From assembly GCF_039537585.1 (NCBI RefSeq), contig NZ_BAABAU010000001.1, positions 2,170,001 through 2,234,000 of the forward strand: a DNA stretch of 64,000 bases, in the 5' to 3' direction. Source of the DNA: Frondihabitans peucedani. Lineage in GTDB: Bacteria; Actinomycetota; Actinomycetes; Actinomycetales; Microbacteriaceae. The position numbers were made by a program, and so were the translations under genes. The notes below the pieces were generated by a model. That model saw nothing but the letters and a program-made list of their open reading frames with translations. It ran no database searches and had not been told where the DNA came from. The stretch's first letter is position 1; each line of letters begins with the position of its first letter. This document shows, piece after piece, positions 1 through 10,511 of the stretch.

Positions 1-432
1 GCCCAGGGCATCGCCGAGCAGCTCAGCGCTCGCGTTGCCTTCCGTCGTGCCATGCGCAAGGGCCTCCAGGGCGCCCAGCGTGCCGGCGCCAAGGGTGTCC
101 GCATCCAGGTCTCGGGCCGCCTCGGCGGCGCCGAGATGAGCCGCTCGGAGTTCTACCGCGAGGGCCGCGTGCCCCTGCACACGCTCCGCGCCAACATCGA
201 CTACGGCTTCTACGAGGCCAAGACCACCTTCGGTCGCATCGGTGTGAAGGTCTGGATCTACAAGGGCGACATCACCAACAAAGAGCTCGCGCGCGAGCAG
301 GCGAACCAGAAGTCGTCGCGCCCCGAGCGTCGTAACGACCGTGGCGGAGACCGTGACCGTGGACCCCGTGGTGGCAACACCCGTGCTCCGCAGACGCAGG
401 ATGCTCCGGCCACCGCAGGAGCTGAGGCGTAA
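1..432 (+). CDS. rpsC: 30S ribosomal protein S3, C-terminal part (cut by window start)
   Basis: Reading from base 1 gives 143 codons of the S3 C-terminal domain ending at TAA; the N-terminal KH half lies upstream of the window. The conserved stretch around [20 protein letters not shown] and the later [20 protein letters not shown] identify it. S3 sits at the mRNA entry side of the 30S subunit. After the folded domain there is a tail of about 45 residues rich in Arg, Gly and Asp ([15 protein letters not shown]), ending Ala-rich, which is longer than in compact S3 proteins. rplP starts 3 bases after the stop, so the two are co-translated parts of one ribosomal operon. Confidence 0.97.
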   Translation, partial: AQGIAEQLSARVAFRRAMRKGLQGAQRAGAKGVRIQVSGRLGGAEMSRSEFYREGRVPLHTLRANIDYGFYEAKTTFGRIGVKVWIYKGDITNKELAREQANQKSSRPERRNDRGGDRDRGPRGGNTRAPQTQDAPATAGAEA

Positions 433-434
433 CC

Positions 435-854
435 ATGTTGATCCCCCGTCGTGTCAAGCACCGCAAGCAGCACCACCCCGGCCGTAGCGGCCAGGCCACC
501 GGTGGCACTCGCGTGAGCTTCGGTGAGTACGGCATCCAGGCCCTCACGCCTGCCTACGTCACCAACCGTCAGATCGAGTCCGCTCGTATCGCCATGACCC
601 GCCACATCAAGCGCGGTGGAAAGGTGTGGATCAACATCTACCCCGACCGCCCGCTGACCAAGAAGCCCGCCGAGACCCGCATGGGTTCCGGTAAGGGCTC
701 GCCCGAGTGGTGGGTCGCCAACGTCAAGCCGGGTCGCGTGCTCTTCGAGCTCAGCGGCGTCAGCGAGGAAGTGGCCAAAGAGGCCCTCACTCGTGCAATC
801 CACAAGCTGCCTCTGAAGGCACGCATCATCAAGCGCGAGGAGGGCGACGCATAA
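435..854 (+). CDS. rplP: 50S ribosomal protein L16
   Basis: The 139-residue product starts [19 protein letters not shown] and has the usual L16 length. L16 binds 23S rRNA near the A site and helps position the acceptor arm of tRNA. The ATG follows the rpsC stop by 2 bases, and the TAA stop overlaps the ATG of rpmC (TAATG), so translation is probably coupled on both sides. Confidence 0.98.
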   Translation: MLIPRRVKHRKQHHPGRSGQATGGTRVSFGEYGIQALTPAYVTNRQIESARIAMTRHIKRGGKVWINIYPDRPLTKKPAETRMGSGKGSPEWWVANVKPGRVLFELSGVSEEVAKEALTRAIHKLPLKARIIKREEGDA

Positions 855-1204
855 TGGCGATCGGATCCAAGGAGCTCGCTCCGACCGAGCTCGACACTTT
901 CGAGGACGAGCGTCTGGTCGACGAGCTGAAGAAGGCCAAGGAAGAGCTGTTCAACCTGCGCTTCCAGTCGGCCACCGGCCAGCTCGAGAATCACGGCCGC
1001 GTGCGCGCCGTCAAGCGCGACATCGCTCGCATCTACACGGTCCTGCGTGAGCGCGAGCTCGGCATCCGTGCCACCCCCGCCCCGGTCGCGGCTGCCCCCA
1101 AGGCCGCTGCGAAGAAGTCGTCCAAGAAGGCCGCCGCCCCTGAGGCCGCTGCCGACGAGGCCGTCACCACCGAGGCCGCCGACACCGCCGAGGAGACCAA
1201 GTAA
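854..1204 (+). CDS. rpmC: 50S ribosomal protein L29 with long Ala-rich C-terminal tail
   Basis: The product is 116 residues. The L29 fold (helical hairpin, [48 protein letters not shown]) ends near residue 77. L29 lies at the peptide exit tunnel, near the binding site of trigger factor and SRP. Typical L29 is about 65-80 residues; here some 40 further residues follow, first Lys/Ala-rich ([17 protein letters not shown]), then acidic (Ala/Glu/Thr). The tail is probably disordered. I chose the ATG at 854 because it overlaps the rplP stop and gives MAIGSKEL; a longer upstream reading in frame runs inside rplP and is rejected. Confidence 0.95.
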   Translation: MAIGSKELAPTELDTFEDERLVDELKKAKEELFNLRFQSATGQLENHGRVRAVKRDIARIYTVLRERELGIRATPAPVAAAPKAAAKKSSKKAAAPEAAADEAVTTEAADTAEETK

Positions 1205-1500
1205 TGGCTACCGAGAAGAAGACCGCGGACGCCCCGACCGAGACCCTCGTCCGCGGCTACCGCAAGACGCGCCGTGGCTACGTCACCAGCGACAAGATGG
1301 AGAAGACCATCGTCGTCGAGGTCGAAGACCGCGTGAAGCACCCCCTGTACGGCAAGGTCATCCGCCGCACCTCCAAGGTCAAGGTCCACGACGAGGCCAA
1401 CTCGGCCGGCATCGGCGACCTGGTCGTCATCAGCGAGACCCGTCCGCTCAGCGCCTCCAAGCGCTGGCGCCTGGTCGAGATCCTCGAGAAGGCGAAGTAG
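1204..1500 (+). CDS. rpsQ: 30S ribosomal protein S17
   Basis: The product is 98 residues and starts by a TAATG overlap with rpmC. The motif [19 protein letters not shown] followed by [13 protein letters not shown] is the S17 OB-fold signature. S17 binds 16S rRNA early in 30S assembly. About 20 extra N-terminal residues precede the usual start of the fold, a common actinobacterial feature. Confidence 0.98.
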   Translation: MATEKKTADAPTETLVRGYRKTRRGYVTSDKMEKTIVVEVEDRVKHPLYGKVIRRTSKVKVHDEANSAGIGDLVVISETRPLSASKRWRLVEILEKAK

Positions 1501-1529
1501 GCCTCGGCCTACTCCAGAAGGAGACAGAA

Positions 1530-1898
1530 GTGATTCAGCAGGAATCCCGCCTCAAGGTCGCCGACAACACCGGTGCCAAGGAGATCCTCACCATCCGTGT
1601 TCTCGGAGGCTCCGGCCGTCGTTACGCCGGTCTCGGCGACGTCATCGTCGCCACGGTGAAGGACGCCATCCCCGGCGGCAACGTGAAGAAGGGCGACGTC
1701 GTCAAGGCGGTCATCGTCCGTACCAAGAAGGAGACCCGTCGCAACGACGGCTCCTACATCAAGTTCGACGAGAACGCCGCAGTGATCCTGAAGGCCGACG
1801 GAGACCCCCGCGGTACCCGCATCTTCGGACCGGTCGGTCGCGAACTCCGCGACAAGAAGTTCATGAAGATCATCTCGCTGGCGCCGGAGGTTATCTAA
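1530..1898 (+). CDS. rplN: 50S ribosomal protein L14
   Basis: The product is 122 residues, the standard L14 length, starting at GTG with [18 protein letters not shown] and ending [13 protein letters not shown]14 forms part of the intersubunit bridge with 16S rRNA. A good ribosome binding site (AGAAGGAGAC, ending at about 1525) precedes the GTG, which fixes the start; the frame stays open further upstream inside rpsQ but that part has no L14 similarity. The 29-base gap from rpsQ is one of the few non-overlapping junctions in this part of the operon. Confidence 0.98.
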   Translation: MIQQESRLKVADNTGAKEILTIRVLGGSGRRYAGLGDVIVATVKDAIPGGNVKKGDVVKAVIVRTKKETRRNDGSYIKFDENAAVILKADGDPRGTRIFGPVGRELRDKKFMKIISLAPEVI

Positions 1899-1901
1899 GT
1901 C

Positions 1902-2261
1902 ATGGCAAACATCAAGAAGGGTGACCTGGTCCAGGTCATCTCCGGGTCCTCGCAGGCCCGCGGCGGAGACCGCGGCAAGCAGGGCAAGGTCATCGAGGTG
2001 CTGAAGGCCGAAGACCGCGTCGTCGTGGAGGGTGTCAACTTCGTCACCAAGCACGTCCGCGTCGGTCAGACGCAGCGCGGCACCAAGACCGGCGGCATCG
2101 AGACCCACGAGGCCCCGATCCACGTGTCGAACGTGCAGCTGGTCGACCCCAAGAGCAAGAAGCCGACCCGCGTCGGCTTCCGCGAAGAGACCGTGACGAA
2201 GGACGGCGTCTCCAAGACGGTCCGCATCCGTTACGCCAAGAAGTCGGGGGAGGACCTCTGA
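1902..2261 (+). CDS. rplX: 50S ribosomal protein L24
   Basis: The product is 119 residues with the KOW motif [20 protein letters not shown] near its N-terminus. L24 starts 50S assembly by binding the 5' domain of 23S rRNA. The stop TGA overlaps the ATG of rplE. Length and order (L14-L24-L5) are standard. Confidence 0.98.
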   Translation: MANIKKGDLVQVISGSSQARGGDRGKQGKVIEVLKAEDRVVVEGVNFVTKHVRVGQTQRGTKTGGIETHEAPIHVSNVQLVDPKSKKPTRVGFREETVTKDGVSKTVRIRYAKKSGEDL

Positions 2262-2854
2262 TGAGCGACACCGCAACTGCAACACCCGAATCCAAGGTCC
2301 AGCCGCGACTCAAGGCCAAGTACCAGGCCGAGATCCTGCCGCAGCTCAAGAGCGACTTCGGCTTCTCGAACGTGCACCAGGTGCCCGGTCTCGTGAAGAT
2401 CGTCGTCAACACGGGTGTCGGCGAGGCTGCTCGCGACTCGAAGGTCATGGACGGCGCGGTCAAGGACCTCACCGCCATCACCGGACAGAAGCCGCAGGTC
2501 ACCAAGGCCCGCAAGTCCATCGCTCAGTTCAAGCTGCGCGAGGGTCAGCCCATCGGCGCTCACGTCACGCTCCGTGGCGACCGCGCCTGGGAGTTCCTCG
2601 ACCGGCTTCTGTCGCTCGCGCTTCCCCGCATCCGCGACTTCCGCGGTCTGAGCGACCGCCAGTTCGACGGCAACGGCAACTACACCTTCGGTCTCAACGA
2701 GCAGAGCATGTTCCACGAGATCGATCAGGACCGCATCGACCGGGTCCGCGGCTTCGACATCACCGTCGTCACCACGGCCAAGAACGACGACGAGGGCCGG
2801 GCTCTGCTCAAGGCTCTCGGCTTCCCGTTCCGCTCGGCCGACCAGGCCAACTAA
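2261..2854 (+). CDS. rplE: 50S ribosomal protein L5
   Basis: The product is 197 residues. After a short N-terminal extension the protein shows the L5 segments [16 protein letters not shown] and [21 protein letters not shown]5 contacts 5S rRNA and the P-site tRNA in the central protuberance. It is translationally coupled to rplX by a TGATG overlap. A 141-base gap with a strong hairpin follows, where many bacteria carry rpsN. Confidence 0.98.
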   Translation: MSDTATATPESKVQPRLKAKYQAEILPQLKSDFGFSNVHQVPGLVKIVVNTGVGEAARDSKVMDGAVKDLTAITGQKPQVTKARKSIAQFKLREGQPIGAHVTLRGDRAWEFLDRLLSLALPRIRDFRGLSDRQFDGNGNYTFGLNEQSMFHEIDQDRIDRVRGFDITVVTTAKNDDEGRALLKALGFPFRSADQAN

Positions 2855-2860
2855 GATCGT

Positions 2861-2895
2861 CCGGTCGGACACTTCGGTCTCGAAGTGTCCGGCCG
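2861..2895 (+). other. Hairpin in the gap between rplE and rpsH
   Basis: An 11-bp perfect stem (2866-2876 with 2881-2891, loop GTCT) extends outward through one G-U pair to 15 bp. No T-run follows, so it is not a classical terminator. It occupies the position where rpsN (S14) commonly lies. It could be an RNA-processing site, a 3'-end stabiliser for the upstream message, or a weak attenuator; the sequence does not decide. Confidence 0.6.
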
Positions 2896-2995
2896 TACTT
2901 CCGTGCTCGGAGAACCGCTCCGTGCCACCCCGATCGCTCAGGTCGGCTCCCGGTGTACCGGAAGCCGAAACCAGGCGAGAAAGTGATCAAATCGC

Positions 2996-3394
2996 ATGAC
3001 GATGACAGATCCGGTCGCAGACCTGCTGACCAGACTGCGCAACGCGAACTCGGCGTTCCACGACACCGTGTCGCTGCCGAGCTCCAAGCTCAAGTCCCAC
3101 ATCGCCGAGATCCTCAAGAAAGAGGGTTTCATCGACGGCTGGAAGGTCGAAGACGCTCGCGTCGGTCAGACCCTCACCATCGACCTCAAGTACGGCCCCG
3201 CCCGTGAGCGCTCCATCGTGGGCATCAAGCGCGTGTCGAAGCCCGGCCTCCGCGTCTACGCCAAGTCGACCGAGATCCCTCAGGTCCTCGGCGGTCTCGG
3301 TGTGGCCATCCTGTCGACTTCCTCCGGTCTGCTGACCGACCGCGAGGCCGAGCAGAAGGGCGTGGGCGGAGAAGTTCTCGCCTACGTGTGGTAA
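2996..3394 (+). CDS. rpsH: 30S ribosomal protein S8
   Basis: The product is 132 residues beginning [18 protein letters not shown], the usual actinobacterial S8 start, which supports the ATG at 2996 over the one two codons later. A purine-rich ribosome binding site (GCGAGAAAG) lies about 15 bases upstream. S8 binds helix 21 of 16S rRNA and in enteric bacteria represses the spc operon; no matching mRNA target was recognised here. Confidence 0.98.
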   Translation: MTMTDPVADLLTRLRNANSAFHDTVSLPSSKLKSHIAEILKKEGFIDGWKVEDARVGQTLTIDLKYGPARERSIVGIKRVSKPGLRVYAKSTEIPQVLGGLGVAILSTSSGLLTDREAEQKGVGGEVLAYVW

Positions 3395-3400
3395 CCCGAC

Positions 3401-3937
3401 ATGTCACGAATCGGACGACTCCCCATTCAGATCCCCTCCGGGGTCGATGTGAAGGTCGACGGCCAGGCCGTCACCGTCAAGGGCCCGAAGGGCGAGCTCT
3501 CGCTCGTCGTCGCCAGCCCCATCGAGGCCAAGATCGAGGAAGGCACCGTCCTGGTGACCCGTCCCGACGACGAGCGCTCCTCGCGCTCGCTCCACGGCCT
3601 CACTCGCACGCTCATCGCGAACCAGATCATCGGTGTGACCCAGGGCTACTCCAAGGGCCTCGAGATCGTCGGTACCGGTTACCGCGTCCAGGCCAAGGGC
3701 TCGAACATCGAGTTCGCCCTCGGCTACTCCCACCCCATCACCGTCGAGCCGCCCGCGGGCATCAGCTTCACGGTGGAGGGCAACAACAAGCTCACCGTCA
3801 CCGGCATCGACAAGCAGGCCGTCGGCGAAGTGGCTGCGAACATCCGCAAGCTGCGCAAGCCCGAGCCCTACAAGGGCAAGGGCGTGCGGTACGCCGGCGA
3901 GGTCGTCCGCCGCAAGGCCGGAAAGTCAGGTAAGTAA
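3401..3937 (+). CDS. rplF: 50S ribosomal protein L6
   Basis: The product is 178 residues starting [17 protein letters not shown] and containing the C-terminal signature [17 protein letters not shown]6 binds 23S rRNA near the factor-binding site. Only 6 bases separate it from rpsH and 2 bases from rplR. Confidence 0.98.
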   Translation: MSRIGRLPIQIPSGVDVKVDGQAVTVKGPKGELSLVVASPIEAKIEEGTVLVTRPDDERSSRSLHGLTRTLIANQIIGVTQGYSKGLEIVGTGYRVQAKGSNIEFALGYSHPITVEPPAGISFTVEGNNKLTVTGIDKQAVGEVAANIRKLRKPEPYKGKGVRYAGEVVRRKAGKSGK

Positions 3938-3939
3938 TC

Positions 3940-4311
3940 ATGGGTCTCGGAACCAGAGGTAAGAGCAAGTCGGCCGCTACGAGCCGCCGTCACACTCGCC
4001 TGCGCAAGAAGATCGTGGGCACCGAACTCCGCCCGCGTCTCGTCGTCAACCGCTCGGCACGTCACGTGTTCGTCCAGGTCGTCGACGACAGCAAGGGCCA
4101 CACCGTCGCCAGCGCATCGACCCTCGAGGCCGACCTGCGCACGTTCGACGGTGACAAGACCGCCAAGGCCAAGAGGGTCGGCGAGCTCGTCGCCGAGCGC
4201 GCCAAGGCTGCCGGAATCGACGCGGTCGTCTTCGACCGCGGTGGTAACAAGTACGCCGGACGCGTCGCGGCTATCGCCGACGGCGCCCGGGAAGGTGGGT
4301 TGGACCTGTGA
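3940..4311 (+). CDS. rplR: 50S ribosomal protein L18
   Basis: The product is 123 residues, with the 5S-rRNA-binding region [19 protein letters not shown] near the N-terminus and the C-terminal [25 protein letters not shown]18 brings 5S rRNA into the central protuberance. The last four bases (GTGA) overlap the GTG start of rpsE. Confidence 0.98.
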   Translation: MGLGTRGKSKSAATSRRHTRLRKKIVGTELRPRLVVNRSARHVFVQVVDDSKGHTVASASTLEADLRTFDGDKTAKAKRVGELVAERAKAAGIDAVVFDRGGNKYAGRVAAIADGAREGGLDL

Positions 4312-5033
4312 GCGACGCAACGAACAAGACGCCGGAGACGACGGCCGAGGCCGTCGTCGACCGTCCGGTCGAGACGGCCGCCGGGTCGGAGTCGAACAAC
4401 CGCGAGGGTGCCAACGCCGGTCGTACCGACCGTCGTGGCGGCAACGGTCGCGGCGACCGCAACCAGGGCCGTGGCGGTCGTGACGACCGCGACAAGAGCC
4501 AGTTCCTGGAGCGCGTCGTGACCATCAACCGCGTGTCGAAGGTCGTCAAGGGTGGTCGTCGCTTCAGCTTCACCGCTCTCGTCGTCGTCGGCGACGGCAA
4601 CGGTCTCGTCGGTGTGGGCTACGGCAAGGCCCGCGAGGTCCCCACGGCCATCTCGAAGGGTGTCGAGGAGGCGAAGAAGAACTTCTTCCGCGTCCCCCGC
4701 ATCGCCAACACGATCCCGCACCCCGTTCAGGGTGAGGCCGCCGCGGGCGTCGTCCTGCTGCGTCCTGCCGCGGCCGGTACCGGCGTCATCGCCGGTGGCC
4801 CCGTCCGCGCCGTGCTCGAGTGCGCCGGCATCCACGACGTCCTGAGCAAGTCGCTCGGCTCGTCGAACACCATCAACATCGTGCACGCGACCGTCGCGGC
4901 GCTGCAGCAGCTGGAAGAGCCGCGCGCCGTCGCAGCTCGCCGTGGTCTGGACATCGACCACGTCGCACCGGCTCGTCTGCTCCGCGTCGAGGCCGAGGCT
5001 CGCGCTGCCGCAACTGAGAAGGCAGGTGCCTGA
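4308..5033 (+). CDS. rpsE: 30S ribosomal protein S5 with RGG-like N-terminal extension
   Basis: The product is 241 residues from a GTG start that overlaps the rplR stop. The S5 double-stranded RNA-binding region starts near residue 65 ([20 protein letters not shown]) and the C-terminal domain carries [14 protein letters not shown]5 takes part in decoding fidelity and lines the mRNA entry channel. Before the fold are about 65 residues, acidic and Thr-rich first, then with RGG/RDR repeats ([19 protein letters not shown]). Similar Arg/Gly repeats end S3, encoded in the same operon. Confidence 0.97.
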   Translation: MSDATNKTPETTAEAVVDRPVETAAGSESNNREGANAGRTDRRGGNGRGDRNQGRGGRDDRDKSQFLERVVTINRVSKVVKGGRRFSFTALVVVGDGNGLVGVGYGKAREVPTAISKGVEEAKKNFFRVPRIANTIPHPVQGEAAAGVVLLRPAAAGTGVIAGGPVRAVLECAGIHDVLSKSLGSSNTINIVHATVAALQQLEEPRAVAARRGLDIDHVAPARLLRVEAEARAAATEKAGA

Positions 5034-5215
5034 TGGCTCAGCTCCGCGTGACTCAGATCAAGTCCAAAATCAGCGAGAAGCAGAACCAGCGCGACACGCT
5101 GCGCAGCTTGGGTCTCAAGCGAATCGGCCAGACGGTCGTTCGCCCGGACGACAAGCAGAACCGCGGTTACGTCGTGACGGTCGCTCACCTCGTCAAAGTC
5201 GAGGAGATTGACTAA
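5033..5215 (+). CDS. rpmD: 50S ribosomal protein L30
   Basis: The 60-residue product is full length for L30 ([20 protein letters not shown] at the start, [17 protein letters not shown] in the middle). Start and stop overlap the neighbouring stop and start codons (TGATG with rpsE, TAATG with rplO). Confidence 0.98.
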   Translation: MAQLRVTQIKSKISEKQNQRDTLRSLGLKRIGQTVVRPDDKQNRGYVVTVAHLVKVEEID

Positions 5216-5778
5216 TGGCTGAAGACACAGAGGCCACCACGAAGGCCGCTGCCCCCAAGAAGGCCGCCGGCTCTTCGAAGAGCACCAAGGCCGCCTCCAC
5301 GTCGGCCGCGAAGTCGGAGTCCACCGACGTCGCTCGCCCGCAGATCCTCAAGGTCCACCACCTTCGTCCGGCTCCCGGTGCCAAGAAGGCGAAGATGCGC
5401 GTGGGTCGCGGTGAGGGCTCGAAGGGCAAGACCGCCGGTCGTGGCACCAAGGGTACGAAGGCCCGCTACTCGGTCAAGATCGGCTTCGAGGGTGGGCAGA
5501 TGCCGCTGCACATGCGCACCCCGAAGCTGCGCGGGTTCAAGAACCCGTTCCGCGTCGAGTACCAGGTCGTCAACCTCGAGAAGCTGGCCGACCTCTACCC
5601 CGCAGGCGGAGACGTCACCGTGAGCGACCTCGTCGCCAAGGGTGCCGTCCGCAAGAACGAGAAGGTCAAGGTGCTCGGACAGGGCGACCTGGCCGTCAAG
5701 CTCAATGTGGTCGTCGACAAGGTCTCCGGCTCTGCCGAAGAGAAGATCGTCGCCGCGGGCGGAACCGTCACCAAGTAA
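5215..5778 (+). CDS. rplO: 50S ribosomal protein L15 with Lys/Ala/Ser-rich N-terminal extension
   Basis: The product is 187 residues. The L15 core begins near residue 42 ([20 protein letters not shown], then [17 protein letters not shown]). About 40 preceding residues are low-complexity Ala, Lys, Ser and Thr and are not part of the usual L15. L15 is a late 50S assembly protein. This is the last gene of the operon section; a strong hairpin terminator starts 8 bases after the stop codon. Confidence 0.98.
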   Translation: MAEDTEATTKAAAPKKAAGSSKSTKAASTSAAKSESTDVARPQILKVHHLRPAPGAKKAKMRVGRGEGSKGKTAGRGTKGTKARYSVKIGFEGGQMPLHMRTPKLRGFKNPFRVEYQVVNLEKLADLYPAGGDVTVSDLVAKGAVRKNEKVKVLGQGDLAVKLNVVVDKVSGSAEEKIVAAGGTVTK

Positions 5779-5785
5779 TACCTGA

Positions 5786-5814
5786 GAGGGTGGCCCGTCA
5801 GGGCCACCCTCTTC
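5786..5814 (+). terminator. Hairpin terminator after rplO
   Basis: Perfect 11-bp stem (5786-5796 with 5801-5811), loop GTCA, followed by TTC. It separates the ribosomal genes from secY; since no clear promoter is seen in the 30 bases before secY, partial read-through is likely. Confidence 0.8.
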
Positions 5815-5844
5815 AGTCGTCTATCCTCATACCGGGAGGCCCTT

Positions 5845-7163
<1,319 letters not shown>

Positions 7164-7167
<4 letters not shown>

Positions 7168-7775
7168 GCGACGTCCGACAGGGCACCCGCCTGCTCATCG
7201 TCGGCCCTCCCGGGTCGGGCAAGGGCACGCAGGCAGGCAGGATCGCCGACGAGTACGGCGTGCCAGCGATCTCGACCGGAGACATCTTCCGGGCGAACGT
7301 CAAGAACGAGACGCCCCTCGGTGTGCAGGTCAAGGCGATCATGGACGCCGGCGACTACGTCCCGGACTCCCTGACCAACGAGCTCATCGAAGACCGCCTC
7401 GGTCAGCCAGACGCCGAGCGCGGCTTCCTGCTCGACGGGTACCCCCGCACGGCGGCGCAGGTGGAGTACCTCGACTCCCTGCTGGCATCCAAGGGCGAGT
7501 CCCTGACCGCTGTGGTGCAGCTGACGGCCGACCTCGACGAGATCGTCGAGCGGCTCCGTAAGCGCGCGCTCGACCAGGGCCGCTCCGACGACACCGAAGA
7601 GGCCATCCGTCACCGCCAGGACGTCTACCTGCGCGAGACCGGCCCGCTGATCTCCGAGTACGAGGGTCGCGGCATCCTGGTCGAGGTCGACGGTCTCGGT
7701 ACCATCGACGAGGTCGCCTCCCGCATCGACGCGGCCCTCGCGGCACGCGGCATCCGGCCCACGGCCGCGGCCTGA
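7164..7775 (+). CDS. adk: Adenylate kinase (short form)
   Basis: The product is 203 residues. The P-loop GPPGSGKGT lies near residue 18 and the AMP-binding STGDIFR and DGYPRT follow. Adk converts ATP + AMP to 2 ADP in the cytoplasm. The LID region is short ([15 protein letters not shown]) and has no zinc-binding cysteines, as is usual in actinobacteria. It overlaps the secY stop by four bases and is followed 8 bases later by map. Codon 26 is a rare AGG lying inside a GCAGGATC motif. Confidence 0.98.
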
Positions 7776-7783
7776 CCCTCGGA

Positions 7784-8617
7784 GTGGCCTTCCGCCGCCC
7801 GGGGATCTACAAGACCCCAGACGAACTGCGCAGGATGCTGCGGCCCGGCCTGCTGACGGCCGCGTCGCTCGACGCCGTGGCTGCAGCGATCCGCCCCGGA
7901 GTCACGACGGGCGAGCTCGACGCGATCGCCGAGAAGACGATCCGCGACGGCGGTGGCGAGCCGAACTTCATGCTCGTGCCCGGCTACTCGAAGACGACGT
8001 GCGTCTCTGTCAACGACGACGTCGTGCACGGCATCCCGGGCGACCGGGTCCTCGTCGCGGGCGACATCGTGTCCGTCGACAGCGGGGCGCAGCTCGAGGA
8101 GTGGAACGGCGACAGCGCCCGGACATTCGTCGTCGAGGGTGTCGCCGATCCTGCGCGGACCGAGGCCCGCCGCGAGCTCAATCGTGTCACCGAGCAGTCT
8201 CTCTGGCACGGCATCGCCGCTCTCGCCACCGCCCGCCACCTGAACCAGGTCGGCGAGGCCATCGAGGAGTACGTCGAGTCGCAGGGCACGTACGGGATCC
8301 TCGAAGACTATGTCGGCCACGGCATCGGGCGCTCCATGCACGAGGAGCCGCCGGTGTTCAACTACCGCGTCCGCGGCAACGGGCCCGCAGTGAAGGCCGG
8401 TCTCGTCGTGGCGATCGAGCCCATGATCACCGCGGGAGGCATCGAGACCTTCACGCAGAGCGACGACTGGACCGTGACGACGAGCGACGGCTCCGACTCC
8501 GCGCACTGGGAGCACTCCGTCGCCGTGCACCCGGGCGGCGTGTGGGTGCTGACCGCAGCCGACGGCGGGGCGTCGGGCCTCGAGCCGCTGGGCGTCCGGC
8601 CGGTCCCGCTGCCGTAG
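7784..8617 (+). CDS. map: Methionine aminopeptidase, type I
   Basis: The product is 277 residues from a GTG start (MAFRRPGIYKTPDELRRML). It removes initiator Met from nascent proteins. The dinuclear metal ligands of the pita-bread fold can be recognised: Asp in DIVSVDSGAQ, Asp in WNGDSAR, His in GHGIGRSMHEEPPVF, Glu in AIEPMITAG and Glu in WEHSVAV. It is the last gene of the secY-adk-map unit, and the opposite-strand LCP gene ends 14 bases downstream. Confidence 0.96.
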   Translation: MAFRRPGIYKTPDELRRMLRPGLLTAASLDAVAAAIRPGVTTGELDAIAEKTIRDGGGEPNFMLVPGYSKTTCVSVNDDVVHGIPGDRVLVAGDIVSVDSGAQLEEWNGDSARTFVVEGVADPARTEARRELNRVTEQSLWHGIAALATARHLNQVGEAIEEYVESQGTYGILEDYVGHGIGRSMHEEPPVFNYRVRGNGPAVKAGLVVAIEPMITAGGIETFTQSDDWTVTTSDGSDSAHWEHSVAVHPGGVWVLTAADGGASGLEPLGVRPVPLP

Positions 8618-8631
8618 TCGGGCGGCGCCCG

Positions 8632-10014
8632 CTACCCGTTTCCGACCGAGCAGGTGGCCTCCGACGCCGCCTGGCCGGTGATGGTCGACGGGAGCGTCGA
8701 CGACGTGGCCGCCGGGGACGATGTCGCCGAGGAGGAGGGCGTGGCGGTCGGGCTGGACGTGGCAGCGGTGCCTGATCCTGCGCTGCCCGATGCGGTGCCG
8801 CCCGCTGTGCCGCTCGACGTCGTCCCGCTCGACGTCGTCCCGCTCGACGCCGTGCCGCTCGACCCCTCCGCGGCCGACGCTCGCCCGGTGCTGTTCGCGC
8901 CGAGGGTGAACTTCGTGTCGCTCTTGAGGTCGGCGTTCAAGATCGTCGCCGACGACTCGTCAGCGACCACCCGGTTGGAGTTCTCGGGGTCGGTCGCCGT
9001 CGGGTACTGGACGAAGAGCACCTTCGACAGGTCGATGCCCTTGAGCGCCAGGCCGAGCTCGACCATCGTGTCGGTGTCGCCGAGGCTCTTCGAGAGGGTC
9101 ATGTTCTTGACCGCCGCCGACGCGAGCCCGTAGAGCTTGACCGGGTTGCCGAGGGTGCCGCTCGAGACGATCTTCCGCATCATGGCCGACAGGAACACCT
9201 GCTGCGACGAGATGCGGGCGAGGTCGCTCCCGTCTCCGACGCCGTGGCGGGTGCGGAGGAACTCGAGCGCCTGCAGCCCCTGAAGCGTGTGGGTGCCGGC
9301 CGAGAGGACGAGACCGGAGTCGGAGTCGTCGATGGGCCTGGCCACGCAGACGTCGACCCCGCCGATGGCGTTCGACATCTCGATGACGCCGTCGAACGTG
9401 ATCTCGGCCGCGTAGGGGATCGTCAGACCCGTCATCGACTCGACCGTGGCGACGGTGCAGCCGAGACCTTCTCCGAGACTCGTGTTGAACTGCTGGTAGT
9501 CCGCTGCGGGGAACGTGGCGCCGTTCGTCCCGGTGCAGGAGGGGAGGTCGACCATGAGGTCGCGGGGGAACGAGACGGCGGTCATCTGCGTGTGGTCGGC
9601 CGACAGGTGGATCAGGATCGTGACGTCGTTCCGGCTGCCGTCCGCGACCCCGGCTGCCACGTCGGTCTGGCCCACCCGGGTGTCGCTGCCGACCAGCAGG
9701 ATGTTCGCCCCGCCCTCGATCGCGCCGATGGAGGTGCTCTCGGCGATCCTGTCGTCCTTCGCGCCGATGGAGACGCTCTTGATCTGCGTCTTCAACGAGA
9801 TCCCGGCGAACGCGGCGACCCCTCCGACGCTGACCAGCGACACGGCGAGGGCGACTCCCACGAGGAGCGCCGCGAAGCGGAAGGGTCCGCTCCGGGGCAG
9901 TCGCCCGTGGCGGGCGACACCCGACCGGGCAGGATCACGGCGTCTCGAACGTTCTCCAGGCACGGCTCTCTCTTTCGGTCTCGCGGAGTCCGGGCGGGTC
10001 GGACGACTCGGCAC
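8632..10014 (-). CDS. LytR-CpsA-Psr (LCP) family cell-wall glycopolymer ligase
   Basis: The product is up to 460 residues: an Arg-rich cytoplasmic N-terminus, one membrane helix (about residues 46-70), then an extracellular LCP domain with GGANILLVGSDTR, RNDVTILIHL and the conserved SFPRDLMVDLP. LCP enzymes transfer undecaprenyl-linked polymers to peptidoglycan. The last 90 or so residues are a low-complexity Ser/Thr/Ala/Gly tail with SGTTSSGTTSSGTA repeats, probably a wall-spanning linker. Which of several GTG codons is the true start is uncertain, because the Arg-rich N-terminus has no diagnostic motif. The gene stands alone, convergent with map and divergent from infA. Confidence 0.88.
   Translation of the reverse strand: MPSRPTRPDSARPKERAVPGERSRRRDPARSGVARHGRLPRSGPFRFAALLVGVALAVSLVSVGGVAAFAGISLKTQIKSVSIGAKDDRIAESTSIGAIEGGANILLVGSDTRVGQTDVAAGVADGSRNDVTILIHLSADHTQMTAVSFPRDLMVDLPSCTGTNGATFPAADYQQFNTSLGEGLGCTVATVESMTGLTIPYAAEITFDGVIEMSNAIGGVDVCVARPIDDSDSGLVLSAGTHTLQGLQALEFLRTRHGVGDGSDLARISSQQVFLSAMMRKIVSSGTLGNPVKLYGLASAAVKNMTLSKSLGDTDTMVELGLALKGIDLSKVLFVQYPTATDPENSNRVVADESSATILNADLKSDTKFTLGANSTGRASAAEGSSGTASSGTTSSGTTSSGTAGGTASGSAGSGTAATSSPTATPSSSATSSPAATSSTLPSTITGQAASEATCSVGNG
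8810..8869. repeat. 15-bp tandem repeat in the LCP tail
   Basis: About four copies of a 15-bp unit beginning CCGCTCGAC; the first two are identical and the last two degenerate. In frame on the minus strand they encode Ser-Gly-Thr repeats, so unit number could vary by replication slippage without breaking the frame. Confidence 0.8.
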
Positions 10015-10045
10015 AGACGACGGCGTGTCGAGTTGACCCGCCGGG

Positions 10046-10075
10046 TTGGCAAACTATAGCCCCATCGCATAAGAT
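10046..10075 (+). promoter_or_regulatory. Candidate sigma-70-type promoter for infA
   Basis: TTGGCA (10046-10051) and TAAGAT (10070-10075) are separated by 18 bases and match five and four of six consensus positions. The expected start of transcription near 10082 leaves a leader of about 120 bases before infA. It lies in the 188-base gap between the divergent LCP gene and infA. Confidence 0.6.
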
Positions 10076-10202
10076 CGATCTTTGGTGTCCCAGGCCCGCA
10101 TTCTGCGAGCCGCCTCGATCGCGATTCGTCCGCGCGTCGTGATCCTGAGGGCGCCGCTCCCCGCAAGACCAACACAAACAACTCTTTAGCGACAGTGAGG
10201 CT

Positions 10203-10424
10203 ATGGCCAAAAAAGACGGTGTCATCGAAATCGAAGGCGCAGTGGTCGAAGCGCTGCCCAACGCCATGTTCCGCGTTGAGCTGAGCAACGGACACAAGGT
10301 CCTCGCACACATCTCCGGAAAGATGCGGCAGCACTACATCCGCATCCTCCCCGAAGACCGTGTGATCGTGGAGCTGAGCCCCTACGACCTGACCCGCGGC
10401 CGGATCGTCTACCGCTACAAGTAG
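10203..10424 (+). CDS. infA: Translation initiation factor IF-1
   Basis: The product is 73 residues, full length for the S1-type OB fold ([20 protein letters not shown], then [28 protein letters not shown]). IF-1 occupies the 30S A site during initiation. It heads the infA-rpmJ-rpsM-rpsK-rpoA-rplQ group, the usual actinobacterial arrangement. Confidence 0.98.
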   Translation: MAKKDGVIEIEGAVVEALPNAMFRVELSNGHKVLAHISGKMRQHYIRILPEDRVIVELSPYDLTRGRIVYRYK

Positions 10425-10511
10425 GCCAGTCCTAGAGAGTCGTCTGTCTTGGAAAGGAACGGCCCGGCGCATCCGTCGGGCACGAGGCCAGCGAGTCAGA
10501 AAGAACACACA

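Noticed and set aside
2861-2895. S8 autoregulatory site
   Set aside because: The S8 target is an irregular helix with conserved bulged bases; this stem is regular and lacks them.
2953-3207. Possible S14 gene between rplE and rpsH
   Set aside because: The frame has no S14 sequence and no CxxC pairs, and most of it overlaps rpsH.
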